Below the pieces are notes generated by a model, which ran no database searches, was not told the DNA's origin, and saw only the letters and a list, made by a program, of their open reading frames with translations. The position numbers were made by a program, and so were the translations under genes. This document shows positions 7,891 through 16,075 of a stretch of DNA of 36,743 bases, piece after piece. The first letter of the stretch is position 1. Each line of letters starts with the position of its first letter. The stretch comes from Ignavibacteriota bacterium (GTDB taxonomy: Bacteria; Bacteroidota; Ignavibacteria; UBA10030; SZUA-254). The stretch lies in assembly GCA_016209795.1 (NCBI GenBank), contig JACQVI010000070.1, positions 1 through 36,743 of the forward strand. Direction: 5' to 3'.

Positions 7891-8490
7891 TCACTCGTCT
7901 AAAAAGAAGTCAACGGTCACACTCCCTTCTTGCTGTATATTGATCTTTGAATTCTTTGACTTAAATTTCGGATGCCAAACAACGAGTGTGTATTCCCCGG
8001 TTGGCACGTCCGCAATCCGATACGTACCCTTCTTATCAGCCATTGTGAAATATGGATTCTGCAAAACGAGAATGAAGGCTGACATTTCAGCGTGGACATT
8101 ACACAGCAGTGAGACAACACCGGTTTTCTCGAAAGTGACTCTCTTCGTAATACCAGCAGGGTACGTTCCAAGGTTGAATTTCTTCGTCTTGGATGGTGAA
8201 AAGACGTTGTGGCGCGTCGAATCGCTATTGGGGAAGTCCACAGTTGATCCGGCAAGTACCGGCAACACATGCGGCACAAAGGTCATCCGTATCTGATCCA
8301 TGACGGGATTTTTGGCGGGCGGAGGAAATGATCTTTCCTCAACTTTTTCGATATACATCAGCGTGTATTCAATATTTTTCCCGCCAAGAACTTTCACAGT
8401 ACCTTTGATATTGCCAGCGTTTACAATACAAGGCAGACATAAAATTATTCCACCCAGGATGACAGCATACATGGCAACCTTTAATCTCAT
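7891..8490 (-). CDS. Periplasmic cupredoxin-like copper protein (operon A)
   Basis: 199 residues with a signal peptide (cleavage near NAG, residue 26). A cupredoxin-like domain has all four type 1 copper ligands: His94 in RHNVFSP, then Cys130, His133 and Met136 in CNVHAEM. A short beta-sandwich tail (GTYRIADVPTGEYTLVVWHP) resembles carboxypeptidase-regulatory domains. Such proteins are often annotated as methylamine utilisation proteins, but no methylamine genes are here. Lying between the outer-membrane haem-porin and the Rieske genes, it is a good candidate for the periplasmic electron carrier between them. It is paralogous to 28261. Confidence 0.85.
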   Translation of the reverse strand: MRLKVAMYAVILGGIILCLPCIVNAGNIKGTVKVLGGKNIEYTLMYIEKVEERSFPPPAKNPVMDQIRMTFVPHVLPVLAGSTVDFPNSDSTRHNVFSPSKTKKFNLGTYPAGITKRVTFEKTGVVSLLCNVHAEMSAFILVLQNPYFTMADKKGTYRIADVPTGEYTLVVWHPKFKSKNSKINIQQEGSVTVDFFLDE

Positions 8491-8505
8491 GATCTCAACT
8501 TTCGT

Positions 8506-9891
8506 TTAGAATACAATCATTGAGTTGACTCGGAACTGTCTGAATGCTCTTTTTTCGCTTGGGTCAACTTCAGCACCACCGATCGTTCGCTTTTCATCGA
8601 TTCGAAATCTGCCCTCGACCGTGAACCGAATATTCGCACGGTAGAGTATGGTGATGTTGGGATTGATTTCCCAGTACTTATCACGATCGTCATCTCCTAA
8701 CTTCGATTGCGCATGATTTACACGAAGCACACCAATGAGCCACGGATAGAAAATGTAATCGACTTCGCCAAAATAGGCGGTGTGCTTGAGCTTCTTGGTG
8801 TCTCCGAAAGCATTCTCGTCATCACCAAAGATCACACCTCCCGTTAGTTCTAACCGATCGTACCCGCCGCGCAGATCAATGCCGAAGCGGTTGAAGTTAT
8901 TACCCCAACTCTTCGTGGTTGTAGTGGTTTTGATTTTGAATTTTGTCGGATCACCACCGCTGCCCGCTGTATCGACGGTCTGTGTTGTCGTGCTTGTAGA
9001 CTTACCGAAATGACCGTTATAGGCATAGACACCAAAAGTAACCGCATTGTCTACCCAGTTGTCGGTCTCTTTGAGTTCAGCATCTGCGCCAGAGCCATCC
9101 AGCCCCATTCCTCCAATCTTATAGGCAACTCGCCCAAAGGCATCTTTTTGATCTTTGAACGGTGTGGTTTTCCCTTCACCGTTAACAATACCGACGGCAT
9201 ATTCAAAGTTGCTTCCGAAGATACCGTTGATCTCAATGCCAGCCTGGTTATCTCGTGGACGCCAATCACCTGAAGCTCGATAATCGATTGTAATTGGACG
9301 GTCAAGAGTAATACGGTTTGCTTGCATGTAGCCGCTGGTGATGCCGGGCTCGAACCGACCCACCTTGATGTTCAATGCATCCTTTGGGCCGATGATGTCG
9401 TTGAACTGAAAGAAAAATCGCTGCATCCCAACTGCGTTTTGGCCGCCCTCGAAGAAGATCCATTCCCCAAATAGTCCAACATCATTTCCGAAAGCGCCGC
9501 CGAACAGGAGTTCAAGTTCATGCGGCATATCGAATCCAATTTTTTGACCGTCGGGTTTCAATGGATCATATGTGAGACGATTATGCACATACACCGCAAT
9601 GGGGAGGTTTGGGGGAATGACGCCGGGCCAAACAGCATCCGGGAACATTTCTTTCCATCCCTCAGCTCCCAAACTGACCGGCTCTTCCTTGATCAATTGG
9701 GCATCTCCTTTCGGCAGAACAAAACCATTCCGCCGAAATGCTTCACCAAAAGCATTGCGTTTCGGAATTGCGATATGACAGGTCGTGCAGCTTGTTTTGT
9801 ACTTGCGTGCAAATGCCGGGATACCATAGCTCTCATCCGGCACAATTAAAAGCACGACCGCAGCAAGTAAAACAGTAAGAAAGGTTTTCAT
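8506..9891 (-). CDS. Outer-membrane porin with N-terminal c-haem (Cyc2-like), operon A
   Basis: 461 residues: signal peptide (to about 23), then IPAFARKYKTSCTTCH with one haem site (C35, C38, H39), a P-x3-AFGEAFRRNGF continuation, and a long beta-strand-rich region ending in Phe, as in outer-membrane barrels. The order FAR-x4-CxxCH-x4-P-x4-FG-x2-F-x2-NG matches the pattern I recall for Cyc2, the fused cytochrome-porin of iron oxidisers, though similar proteins also occur in bacteria not known to oxidise iron. A Thr-rich loop (TTTTTKS) is peculiar to this copy. GGAGAG before the ATG at 9891 decides the start. It would move electrons across the outer membrane. Confidence 0.85.
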   Translation of the reverse strand: MKTFLTVLLAAVVLLIVPDESYGIPAFARKYKTSCTTCHIAIPKRNAFGEAFRRNGFVLPKGDAQLIKEEPVSLGAEGWKEMFPDAVWPGVIPPNLPIAVYVHNRLTYDPLKPDGQKIGFDMPHELELLFGGAFGNDVGLFGEWIFFEGGQNAVGMQRFFFQFNDIIGPKDALNIKVGRFEPGITSGYMQANRITLDRPITIDYRASGDWRPRDNQAGIEINGIFGSNFEYAVGIVNGEGKTTPFKDQKDAFGRVAYKIGGMGLDGSGADAELKETDNWVDNAVTFGVYAYNGHFGKSTSTTTQTVDTAGSGGDPTKFKIKTTTTTKSWGNNFNRFGIDLRGGYDRLELTGGVIFGDDENAFGDTKKLKHTAYFGEVDYIFYPWLIGVLRVNHAQSKLGDDDRDKYWEINPNITILYRANIRFTVEGRFRIDEKRTIGGAEVDPSEKRAFRQFRVNSMIVF

Positions 9892-9900
9892 ACAACTCTC

Positions 9901-9913
9901 CATATAAGTTTGT
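9901..9913 (-). promoter_or_regulatory. Leader motif shared by both haem-porin genes
   Basis: ACAAACTTATATG stands just upstream of the haem-porin in operon A and again at 30267-30279 in operon B, although the surrounding bases differ. It may be a conserved 5' leader or simply retained ancestry. Confidence 0.35.
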
Positions 9914-9969
9914 GAATAATGTGAGTTAGATTAGAATAGATTTACACAAAATTTTTAAACAGTATTTTT

Positions 9970-10398
9970 TCACTGCTGATCAAGAACCTTCTTTTTAGAA
10001 TACCGTATTTTCTGTAAACTCAGAACAGCTTTTATGGTACGTTTTATGACCCGTAGTTCTATAGGTTTTGTCAACACTCCGTTAATACCGAGAGACTTGA
10101 GCCTCTGTTCAACTGCATCATCAATCTGATTGCTGACAATGATAATTGGAAGGTGTGGTAGTTTGTGTCGAAGAGTGGTTAGAAAACGCAGTCCAGATTC
10201 GTTATGTCCATTGAGGTGAATTTCCGAGATCACAAGCTCAATTCGATGACGATGTATCATCCTCAATGCATCCTCAGCCCCGCCTCTGGCGGGGCTGCAT
10301 ACGAGTGGACGATAGCCCCCTCCAGTCAGGGAAATACGAAATGCTGCGAGAATGTTTTTGTCGTTATCTATGACAAGAATTCTTGGCTTTGCTTTCAT
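9970..10398 (-). CDS. Degenerate receiver-only response regulator (operon A)
   Basis: 142 residues, a lone receiver domain without output domain. The switch Ser (S89) and Lys (K111) are present, but the phospho-acceptor Asp is Glu (E59 in LVISEIHL) and one of the two metal-binding acidic residues is Asn (N12 in IDNDK). It should therefore not be phosphorylated normally and may be locked or act as a binding partner. It is the first gene of operon A, and its operon B counterpart (30295) has an intact site. The ATG at 10398 is preferred over a TTG at 10431. Neither has a strong ribosome site. Confidence 0.85.
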   Translation of the reverse strand: MKAKPRILVIDNDKNILAAFRISLTGGGYRPLVCSPARGGAEDALRMIHRHRIELVISEIHLNGHNESGLRFLTTLRHKLPHLPIIIVSNQIDDAVEQRLKSLGINGVLTKPIELRVIKRTIKAVLSLQKIRYSKKKVLDQQ

Positions 10399-10413
10399 CA
10401 CAGACGATAACCA

Positions 10414-10430
10414 AGTCAATCTGTATGCCA
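10414..10430 (-). promoter_or_regulatory. Candidate sigma-54 promoter for operon A
   Basis: On the minus strand TGGCATA, four bases, then TTGAC: the spacing of the -24/-12 consensus (TGGCACG-N4-TTGC) is exact, with A replacing the final C. Transcription would start only about six bases before the ATG at 10398, which is unusually close and lowers confidence. Confidence 0.35.
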
Positions 10431-10502
10431 AAAACTGAAAATGAAAAAATCTGGATTTTGGAAGGAATCAGATTGGTTGGATACTTCTTAAATCAGATCC
10501 AC

Positions 10503-10542
10503 TGTCACCCGCGAGGTGACGTATGCAACCGCCTGGGTGACA
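10503..10542. promoter_or_regulatory. GTCACC/GGTGAC inverted repeats upstream of operon A
   Basis: TGTCACCC (10503-10510) pairs with GGTGAC (10515-10520) and also, fully, with GGGTGACA (10535-10542). It lies roughly 75-130 bases upstream of the candidate promoter, where NtrC-type activators bind. It could alternatively be a hairpin ending the upstream propeller gene. No U-tract is visible. Confidence 0.4.
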
Positions 10543-10687
10543 CTTAGTTCTTCTCCCAAAGGGATGGATTCCCAAAAAACTTTTCAAACTGCTGAAGATG
10601 TTCACTGTGTGCTTTATTAAGTTCGAGTGTAGTGATCGAGACTCCTTCACTCGAAGATAAAAACTACCGGAGCTAATCGACTCTTGT

Positions 10688-12067
10688 CTACTGAACAATT
10701 GCCAAACCCGCCGCAAAGGCACCTACCTCAATTCGCTTAATAACACGATGCGTCGATGCGTCAATAACGGCAACAATCCCTGGCTTTTTACTTCCTTGGG
10801 TTGGATGATGAGGCGGATCGCCGAGCGCTTCGGTGTTGCGGCAAGAAACATAAACATAATTTCCATCTCCGCTCACCTTGATGCCGTGAGGCTCAACTCC
10901 AACGTTTTCAATTGTAGTGAGGATGCTTCGATCGGAGGTTCGAATGACGCTGACCGAGTTAGATCTCAAGTTTGCGACGTAAAGCCGTGAGTTGTCCGGC
11001 GTAATATCGACCGCAAGGGGTTCCTGCCCAACCCGAATCGAATCAACCACCTTCATCGAATCTCGATCAATGACTCGGATTTCATTCGACTTGGAACAAC
11101 TGATGTAGATATACTTGTCGTCTCTCGACGGTTCAACGTAATATGGCTGAAACCGTGGTGCACCTGTTGGAATCGGAGGAACATCATCGGCAAGTGGAAT
11201 CATGCTGGTTGAGAGGTCGGCAAGTGAAAGAACAAGAATGTTGTCCGAGCCGTAGCCTGTCACGTAAATCATTGTTCCATCTCGTGAGCGATGCATGCCG
11301 TGTGCCATGCGAAGACCTGGGTGAGTGATTGGCGGACTGATGAGCGTCATTGTCCGTGTATCAATCATCCGTATAGAACTTTGCGTAGGACTAAATTGCG
11401 CAACAAATGCCGTGTCACCGCTTGAAGTGAGTGCAACCTCGGATGGCGAAACAATACCAGCCACCTCTCCAACAAGCGCATTATCGCTGACGCGATATTT
11501 CAGAACTTTTCCAGCGCCAATGAGGCACACATAGTAAAACTGTTTTTGACGATCCACAGCGATGCTGTGAGGTGCGTGGGGAGGCTGTGTAAAAACATTC
11601 GGGACTCCAGCCTGGACATATCTCGCAATTAAGTTCGTTGCAATATCAATCACGCAAACCAAATCCTCTGCTTGATTTGTTACCAGTACCTTTCCTTTCA
11701 GATGGACTGTGAAAGGAACTGCACCAAAATCATTAGGTACTCCTTCATTAATCCAACGTATCAGAGTTTGTACTTGCTCAGGAGGGAGATTAAATCCTGG
11801 ACGAGGCATATGCGGTGTGGAAACGGGCGCAACGAGTGTATCAGTATTTAAATGGAACACTAAGTGACTTTTTGATGCCTTGAACGCAACAACTACGGAA
11901 CCGTGTGGTCCGCTAGCAATGAGATCTTCCCATGACTGAAGAGAGAATTGTTCTTCTCCATGAAGGATTTTGTACAGTGCGACTTTGTTACGTTGATCTT
12001 CACTTGAACCAACATGACATCCACTCACTGCACATCCGCTGTTGAAGATACTCTGGATATGTCCCAA
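10688..12067 (-). CDS. Cytochrome c domain plus YncE-like beta-propeller (probably the 3' part of a frameshifted gene)
   Basis: 459 residues starting from TTG. Near the N-terminus is a CX4CH haem site (C12, C17, H18 in GCAVSGCHVG), typical of planctomycete/Bacteroidota-type cytochrome domains, with a possible Met ligand in HMPRPGF. The rest is a beta-propeller of about seven blades with repeated YVAN/YVSC and VIDR/VIDA turns, like YncE. There is no signal peptide although c-haem attachment needs export. The preceding lipoprotein ORF overlaps by 43 bases in another frame, and losing one base near 12067 would fuse them (VINYGHIQSIF). A stop lies two codons upstream in this frame. Most likely one secreted lipoprotein gene. 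Confidence 0.7.
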   Translation of the reverse strand: MGHIQSIFNSGCAVSGCHVGSSEDQRNKVALYKILHGEEQFSLQSWEDLIASGPHGSVVVAFKASKSHLVFHLNTDTLVAPVSTPHMPRPGFNLPPEQVQTLIRWINEGVPNDFGAVPFTVHLKGKVLVTNQAEDLVCVIDIATNLIARYVQAGVPNVFTQPPHAPHSIAVDRQKQFYYVCLIGAGKVLKYRVSDNALVGEVAGIVSPSEVALTSSGDTAFVAQFSPTQSSIRMIDTRTMTLISPPITHPGLRMAHGMHRSRDGTMIYVTGYGSDNILVLSLADLSTSMIPLADDVPPIPTGAPRFQPYYVEPSRDDKYIYISCSKSNEIRVIDRDSMKVVDSIRVGQEPLAVDITPDNSRLYVANLRSNSVSVIRTSDRSILTTIENVGVEPHGIKVSGDGNYVYVSCRNTEALGDPPHHPTQGSKKPGIVAVIDASTHRVIKRIEVGAFAAGLAIVQ

Positions 12068-12483
12068 TAGTTAATGACCGAGATTGTACTATAATCGAAG
12101 GGTCGTCCGAGCACTACATTCGTTGGTAGACCAGGACTTCGGAGATTGATCGATACCTGCTCAATCGGGATCAATCGATAATAATGCAGAGTCCCATTTG
12201 TCACAGCGGTATCCACAAACTCAGTCGCTGTTGCAGAAAGAGTTGCATACAGCAAACTGGGAGATGGTGTAAAGTCCCTATCATCACTCCGATGGATCTC
12301 TATTTCAGCAAGGATTCCGTTCTCCGGCTCAGTCCATCCTAATGTGACCGAGTTGTTTCCATTGATTGCGAAAAGACTTGCGATGTGGAATTCATGATCA
12401 TCGTCATGCACATCGGTACCCGAATCCTTGCATCCTTGAGCAAGGAAGACTAAGAGAATGAACAAAAATTTTCTGCTCTTCAT
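12025..12483 (-). CDS. FN3-domain lipoprotein (probably the 5' part of a frameshifted gene)
   Basis: 152 residues with a signal peptide and lipobox (VFLAQGC at about residues 12-18), then a fibronectin type III domain (SVTLGWTEPENG ... YYRLIPIE). After LGRPFDYSTISVINY the frame changes into WDISRVSS, which looks like out-of-frame reading, and stops at 12025. The neighbouring frame at the same place encodes GHIQSIFNSGCAVSGCH, the usual opening of a CX4CH cytochrome domain. FN3, haem and propeller would together form one outer-membrane-anchored protein of roughly 600 residues. It follows the NtrC gene by 37 bases and is probably co-transcribed with the kinase pair. Confidence 0.7.
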   Translation of the reverse strand: MKSRKFLFILLVFLAQGCKDSGTDVHDDDHEFHIASLFAINGNNSVTLGWTEPENGILAEIEIHRSDDRDFTPSPSLLYATLSATATEFVDTAVTNGTLHYYRLIPIEQVSINLRSPGLPTNVVLGRPFDYSTISVINYWDISRVSSTADVQ

Positions 12484-12520
12484 AGATCAAACCATGATGC
12501 TTGCTAATTAGACATGACCG

Positions 12521-13921
12521 TTATTTGTGGAATCGACCCGTGTTTATCTTGTGACGCTTGATCATACGGTGAAGACTTTGACGCTGGATATGGGCAAGCT
12601 TTGCTGCTTCAGTGATGTTGCCACCGGTTTCAGCAAGAAGTCGTTCGAGGAATTGCTTTTCAAATTTTTCAAGAATCTCCTGCCGCGCCTTTCTAAGATC
12701 AAATGTGGTGATAGGAAGTTCAATAGCAGGAGAAAAAAAGTCCACACTTGTAAGAATTTCTCCCAATGTATCTGCGGTCAACACATCTCCTTTATTGACA
12801 ATCATAGCACGTTCAATGATATTCTCTAATTCCCGAACGTTGCCTGGGAAATGATAGGCTATGAGCTTCCTCATAACTTGCGGTTCAATTGCTCTGATAT
12901 TTTTCCCTAATTTTGCATTATACTTGGCAGCAAAATGATCTATAAGCAAAGGTAAATCCTCTTTCCGTTCACGCAGCGGCGGAAGGTGAATAACGAGCAC
13001 GTTGATTCGATAATAGAGGTCCTCACGAAATTGTCCTTGCTTGACCGCTTCTTCTAAATTTCGGTTTGTTGCGACGATAAAGCGCGCATGCACTTTTATG
13101 ACTTCATTGCCTCCAAGACGCTCGAACTCACGCTCCTGCAAGAGACGCAACAGTTTCGCTTGCAGTTTGGGTGTTAATTCGCTGATTTCATCAAAAAAAA
13201 TTGTGCCCTTGCCTGCTAATTCGAGTTTGCCAACTTTCCTCTCCGTAGCACCGGTGAAGGCACCCTTTTCATGACCGAAGAGTTCGCTTTCCAGTAAATC
13301 AGAGGGCAACACGGTGCAGTTCACAGCGATGAAAGGTTCTGATGCGTTTTGTCCACTGTTGTGAATAATCCTTGCTGCAAGTTCCTTACCTGTGCCACTT
13401 TCACCCTGTACAAGAACAGTGGTGGAATTCGGCGTTGTTGTAACAGCACCGATCGTTTTGTAAACTTGCTGCATCACAGCAGAGTTGCCAATGAGTGTAG
13501 AAGGCTGAAATGTGGTTTCACGTGCAAGACGAAGACCAGCAATTTCTCTTTTTAGTTGGGTCGTTTCTAAGGCACGCCGAACAAGCAACCGCAGTCTGTC
13601 GGCATCCAATGGCTTCGTGATGTATTCGTACGCACCAAGCTGTACCGCTTTAATTGCGGTATCCATCGTTCCATAGCCTGTCATCACAATGACAGGAACG
13701 TCGCTCTGTTCTCTCAGTTTCTTTATTACCTCAAGTCCGCTGATATCAGGCATGGTGATATCCAAGAATACGACATCTGGTTGCTCCCTTGTGAAAACCT
13801 CAATTCCTTGCTTGCCAGTACTGGCGTCCGCAAGAGCATAACCATTTTTCTCAAAAGTCAACCGGATTGCATAAAGGATATCCGGGTCATCATCTACAAT
13901 CAGAATTTTTTCTCGCTTCAC
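12521..13921 (-). CDS. NtrC-family sigma-54-dependent response regulator 1
   Basis: 466 residues. A receiver domain (1-120) has acidic residues DDD and phospho-acceptor D54 (FLDITMP). An AAA+ domain carries Walker A GESGTGKE, the sigma-54 contact loop GAFTGA, Walker B GTIFFDE and GNVRELEN. A C-terminal Fis-type helix-turn-helix ends the protein (GNITEAAKLAHIQRQSLHRM). All activator residues are intact, so it should drive sigma-54 promoters when phosphorylated by the kinase encoded upstream. The GTG start overlaps the kinase stop (GTGA), so the two are translationally coupled. Confidence 0.93.
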   Translation of the reverse strand: MKREKILIVDDDPDILYAIRLTFEKNGYALADASTGKQGIEVFTREQPDVVFLDITMPDISGLEVIKKLREQSDVPVIVMTGYGTMDTAIKAVQLGAYEYITKPLDADRLRLLVRRALETTQLKREIAGLRLARETTFQPSTLIGNSAVMQQVYKTIGAVTTTPNSTTVLVQGESGTGKELAARIIHNSGQNASEPFIAVNCTVLPSDLLESELFGHEKGAFTGATERKVGKLELAGKGTIFFDEISELTPKLQAKLLRLLQEREFERLGGNEVIKVHARFIVATNRNLEEAVKQGQFREDLYYRINVLVIHLPPLRERKEDLPLLIDHFAAKYNAKLGKNIRAIEPQVMRKLIAYHFPGNVRELENIIERAMIVNKGDVLTADTLGEILTSVDFFSPAIELPITTFDLRKARQEILEKFEKQFLERLLAETGGNITEAAKLAHIQRQSLHRMIKRHKINTGRFHK

Positions 13922-15864
13922 TGCTGCCTCGGCTCTATAGGTAAAAGGATTCTGAACTTGCTGCCGGCTCCTTCTTGACTCTCGACGTCAATAATTCCTC
14001 CATGTTCCTGCACGACACGGCGTGCCATCGTCAATCCCAGACCAGTTCCTTCAGTCTTTGTCGTAAAAAATGGATCGAAGACTCGGCTGACATGATCGGA
14101 AGGGATACCACAGCCATTATCAGTGATCACAATGGTGATCGCCTTCGCCCCTTTTTGCAATTCGATGTGATTCTCACCAGTCGCACGTCGTTCAACTTCC
14201 ATGTCTTCATCGTAAAAGGGATTACCATCGAGAGACTGCCGAAGTGTCTGTGGGAGTGCTACAGCCTTGGTTTCCATGCTGACTATACCAGAGTCTTCTT
14301 CTACGGCGTCGATAGCATTGAACAATAAATTGACGATAACTTCCTTAAGATAAGCTGCGTCGATTGGAATCTTTGGGAGCGGTGAATGAAAACGTTCACG
14401 CAGCTGGATGCGCTTCCGTTCACATCTGTGTCTGGCAAGAACAACACTTTCCTGAACGACCTGATTGATGTCTTGCAGACTGAGATGCATTTGTCGTGGT
14501 TTTGCAAAACTGAGAAGATCGGAGACCATACTCTCCAACCTACGCAGGGCATTTAATGCAACCTTCATTGATTCTTTTTCTTTCGTTCGCCTCGATTTGA
14601 AAGAGTCCCAGAAGTGCTGCAGAATCAGCTTAATAGAGGTAAGCGAGTTACGTACTTCATGTGCAATTACGGCTGCAAGTTGACCCACGGCGGTGGCTCG
14701 CTCAGCTCTCACAAGTTGATCCTGGAGTCGCTTTCGCTGCGTGACATCGGTGATGATCTCGACAACTCCATCCACCTGTCCATTCCGCCTAATGGGGACT
14801 GAGACGTGCTCAAGACTTTGATCGTTATTTGCATGTCTGTGCAAACAGCTTTCGATACGTCCAGAAAGCAGAGCCTTACGAGATGGACATTCCTCTCGCA
14901 GCATCCCAAACCCAGTACACAGGGTACATGGCCTCCCCACCACCTCACTAACAACCTGACCTGTGATGGTGCTGTACGTTGCGCTTACAGATTGGACACA
15001 CAAATTTTTATCTAGCAAAATCAAAGCACTTGGGACATTGTTGAGAATCACCTCTAACTTACTTTTTTCTTCCTCAAGCTCCTGTGTCCGATGCTTCACC
15101 ATCAATTCTAATTTTTCACGGATTGACCGTTCCAGTTCCTCCTTCAATTTTCGTTCGGCAGCAAGGAGCTTATCACCGCGGCGGGTGATGACGTACACAA
15201 CACCAATATGACCGAATATCACAAGTGTAAAGAAGAAGATGATGAGAGTGCGCAAGGATCGGACCTGGCTATAGATGTTCGTGACATCCTGATAGATTTC
15301 AAACGAACCCACGATTTCACCTTGCGTTTGCAAATCTGGGCTCAATTCCTTCAGTGGAATGTATGTTTCTAAGAAATCAACCGGATGAACGTCGTAGGTG
15401 ATGTCTGGTGGTTCGTGCGCAAGTTCAAGACTGGAAACAAGTTCGCCTTGTAATGCCTGCAAGAGTTTGAGATTATTTGGGGTAGATTGACCGATAATTT
15501 CAGGAGTAGTGCTGTAGATGAGCACTGTGCTCTTGTTGAAAATATTAATCTTTGTTACTTCGAGGTGGGCGAGAAATCTGCGTGCAATCCCGTCAAGAAC
15601 AGAAAACTGTGCGGAATCGCGTACATCATACGTCTCTGGTGTTTTCCCGTATACATGGAAGAAATGTTGGTACAACTCATGGTTAAGATTTCTTGCAATC
15701 GAAACTGAATACCGTTCGGCTGCATCAAGAAGATACTCTTTTCCAATCTCATAGAATAAGAAACCACTCACACCCACAAGAATGACGATAGCAAGAACGT
15801 ATTTCAGGTAGAAATAGCGGGAGAGACTGAAGACATTGTCAGATGATCTTGTTTTGAGATTCAT
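13918..15864 (-). CDS. Membrane sensor histidine kinase 1 with Cys-rich PAS domain
   Basis: 648 residues. Two membrane helices (21-40 and 206-226) enclose a periplasmic sensor of about 165 residues. A coiled linker follows, then a PAS domain (270-380) with C313-x2-C316, Cys326 and Cys340. HisKA has the phospho-acceptor His402 (AHEVRNSLTS). An ATPase domain shows NLLFNAIDAV, DNGCGIP and GTGLGL. The Cys cluster could sense redox state or bind metal, which would fit a respiratory switch, but this is inference. The partner regulator follows directly. About 200 bases separate it from the next gene upstream. Confidence 0.92.
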   Translation of the reverse strand: MNLKTRSSDNVFSLSRYFYLKYVLAIVILVGVSGFLFYEIGKEYLLDAAERYSVSIARNLNHELYQHFFHVYGKTPETYDVRDSAQFSVLDGIARRFLAHLEVTKINIFNKSTVLIYSTTPEIIGQSTPNNLKLLQALQGELVSSLELAHEPPDITYDVHPVDFLETYIPLKELSPDLQTQGEIVGSFEIYQDVTNIYSQVRSLRTLIIFFFTLVIFGHIGVVYVITRRGDKLLAAERKLKEELERSIREKLELMVKHRTQELEEEKSKLEVILNNVPSALILLDKNLCVQSVSATYSTITGQVVSEVVGRPCTLCTGFGMLREECPSRKALLSGRIESCLHRHANNDQSLEHVSVPIRRNGQVDGVVEIITDVTQRKRLQDQLVRAERATAVGQLAAVIAHEVRNSLTSIKLILQHFWDSFKSRRTKEKESMKVALNALRRLESMVSDLLSFAKPRQMHLSLQDINQVVQESVVLARHRCERKRIQLRERFHSPLPKIPIDAAYLKEVIVNLLFNAIDAVEEDSGIVSMETKAVALPQTLRQSLDGNPFYDEDMEVERRATGENHIELQKGAKAITIVITDNGCGIPSDHVSRVFDPFFTTKTEGTGLGLTMARRVVQEHGGIIDVESQEGAGSKFRILLPIEPRQQ

Positions 15865-15912
15865 GATAATAACTCAGCACTTCTTACTTAAGGTATCCAA
15901 AGGATATCACAC

Positions 15913-16075
15913 TTGCAATTTGAGATAACTGAAAAACAATTGAAGGACTTATTGAAAAATTGTGAATCACAGAAGATTGAGCACGATGCATGTTGGCATA
16001 CCAAATGGCAGGCGAATCCGGAGATGCCGTGTGATCCTGCCACTGTGCTCATAAAGAACAAATCACTATCTCCGA
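15913..16075 (+). other. Possible plus-strand gene fragment between the two kinase operons
   Basis: From a TTG at 15913 an open frame has protein-like composition for about 55 codons (EITEKQLKDLLKNCESQ, then HDACWHTKWQANP). It then runs antisense into the regulator at 16066. No ribosome site is seen and I do not recognise it. It may be a remnant, or chance. Confidence 0.2.

Noticed and set aside
7891-8490. Methylamine utilisation function for the cupredoxins
   Set aside because: That label is common for this protein type, but no methylamine dehydrogenase genes are present and the copper ligands explain a carrier role better.
10468-10722. 84-codon minus-strand ORF before operon A
   Set aside because: It overlaps the end of the propeller gene and the inverted repeats, and its composition is not protein-like.
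12562-12854. Overlapping ORFs on both strands within the regulator gene
   Set aside because: They arise from codon structure of the NtrC gene; none has a start site or domain.
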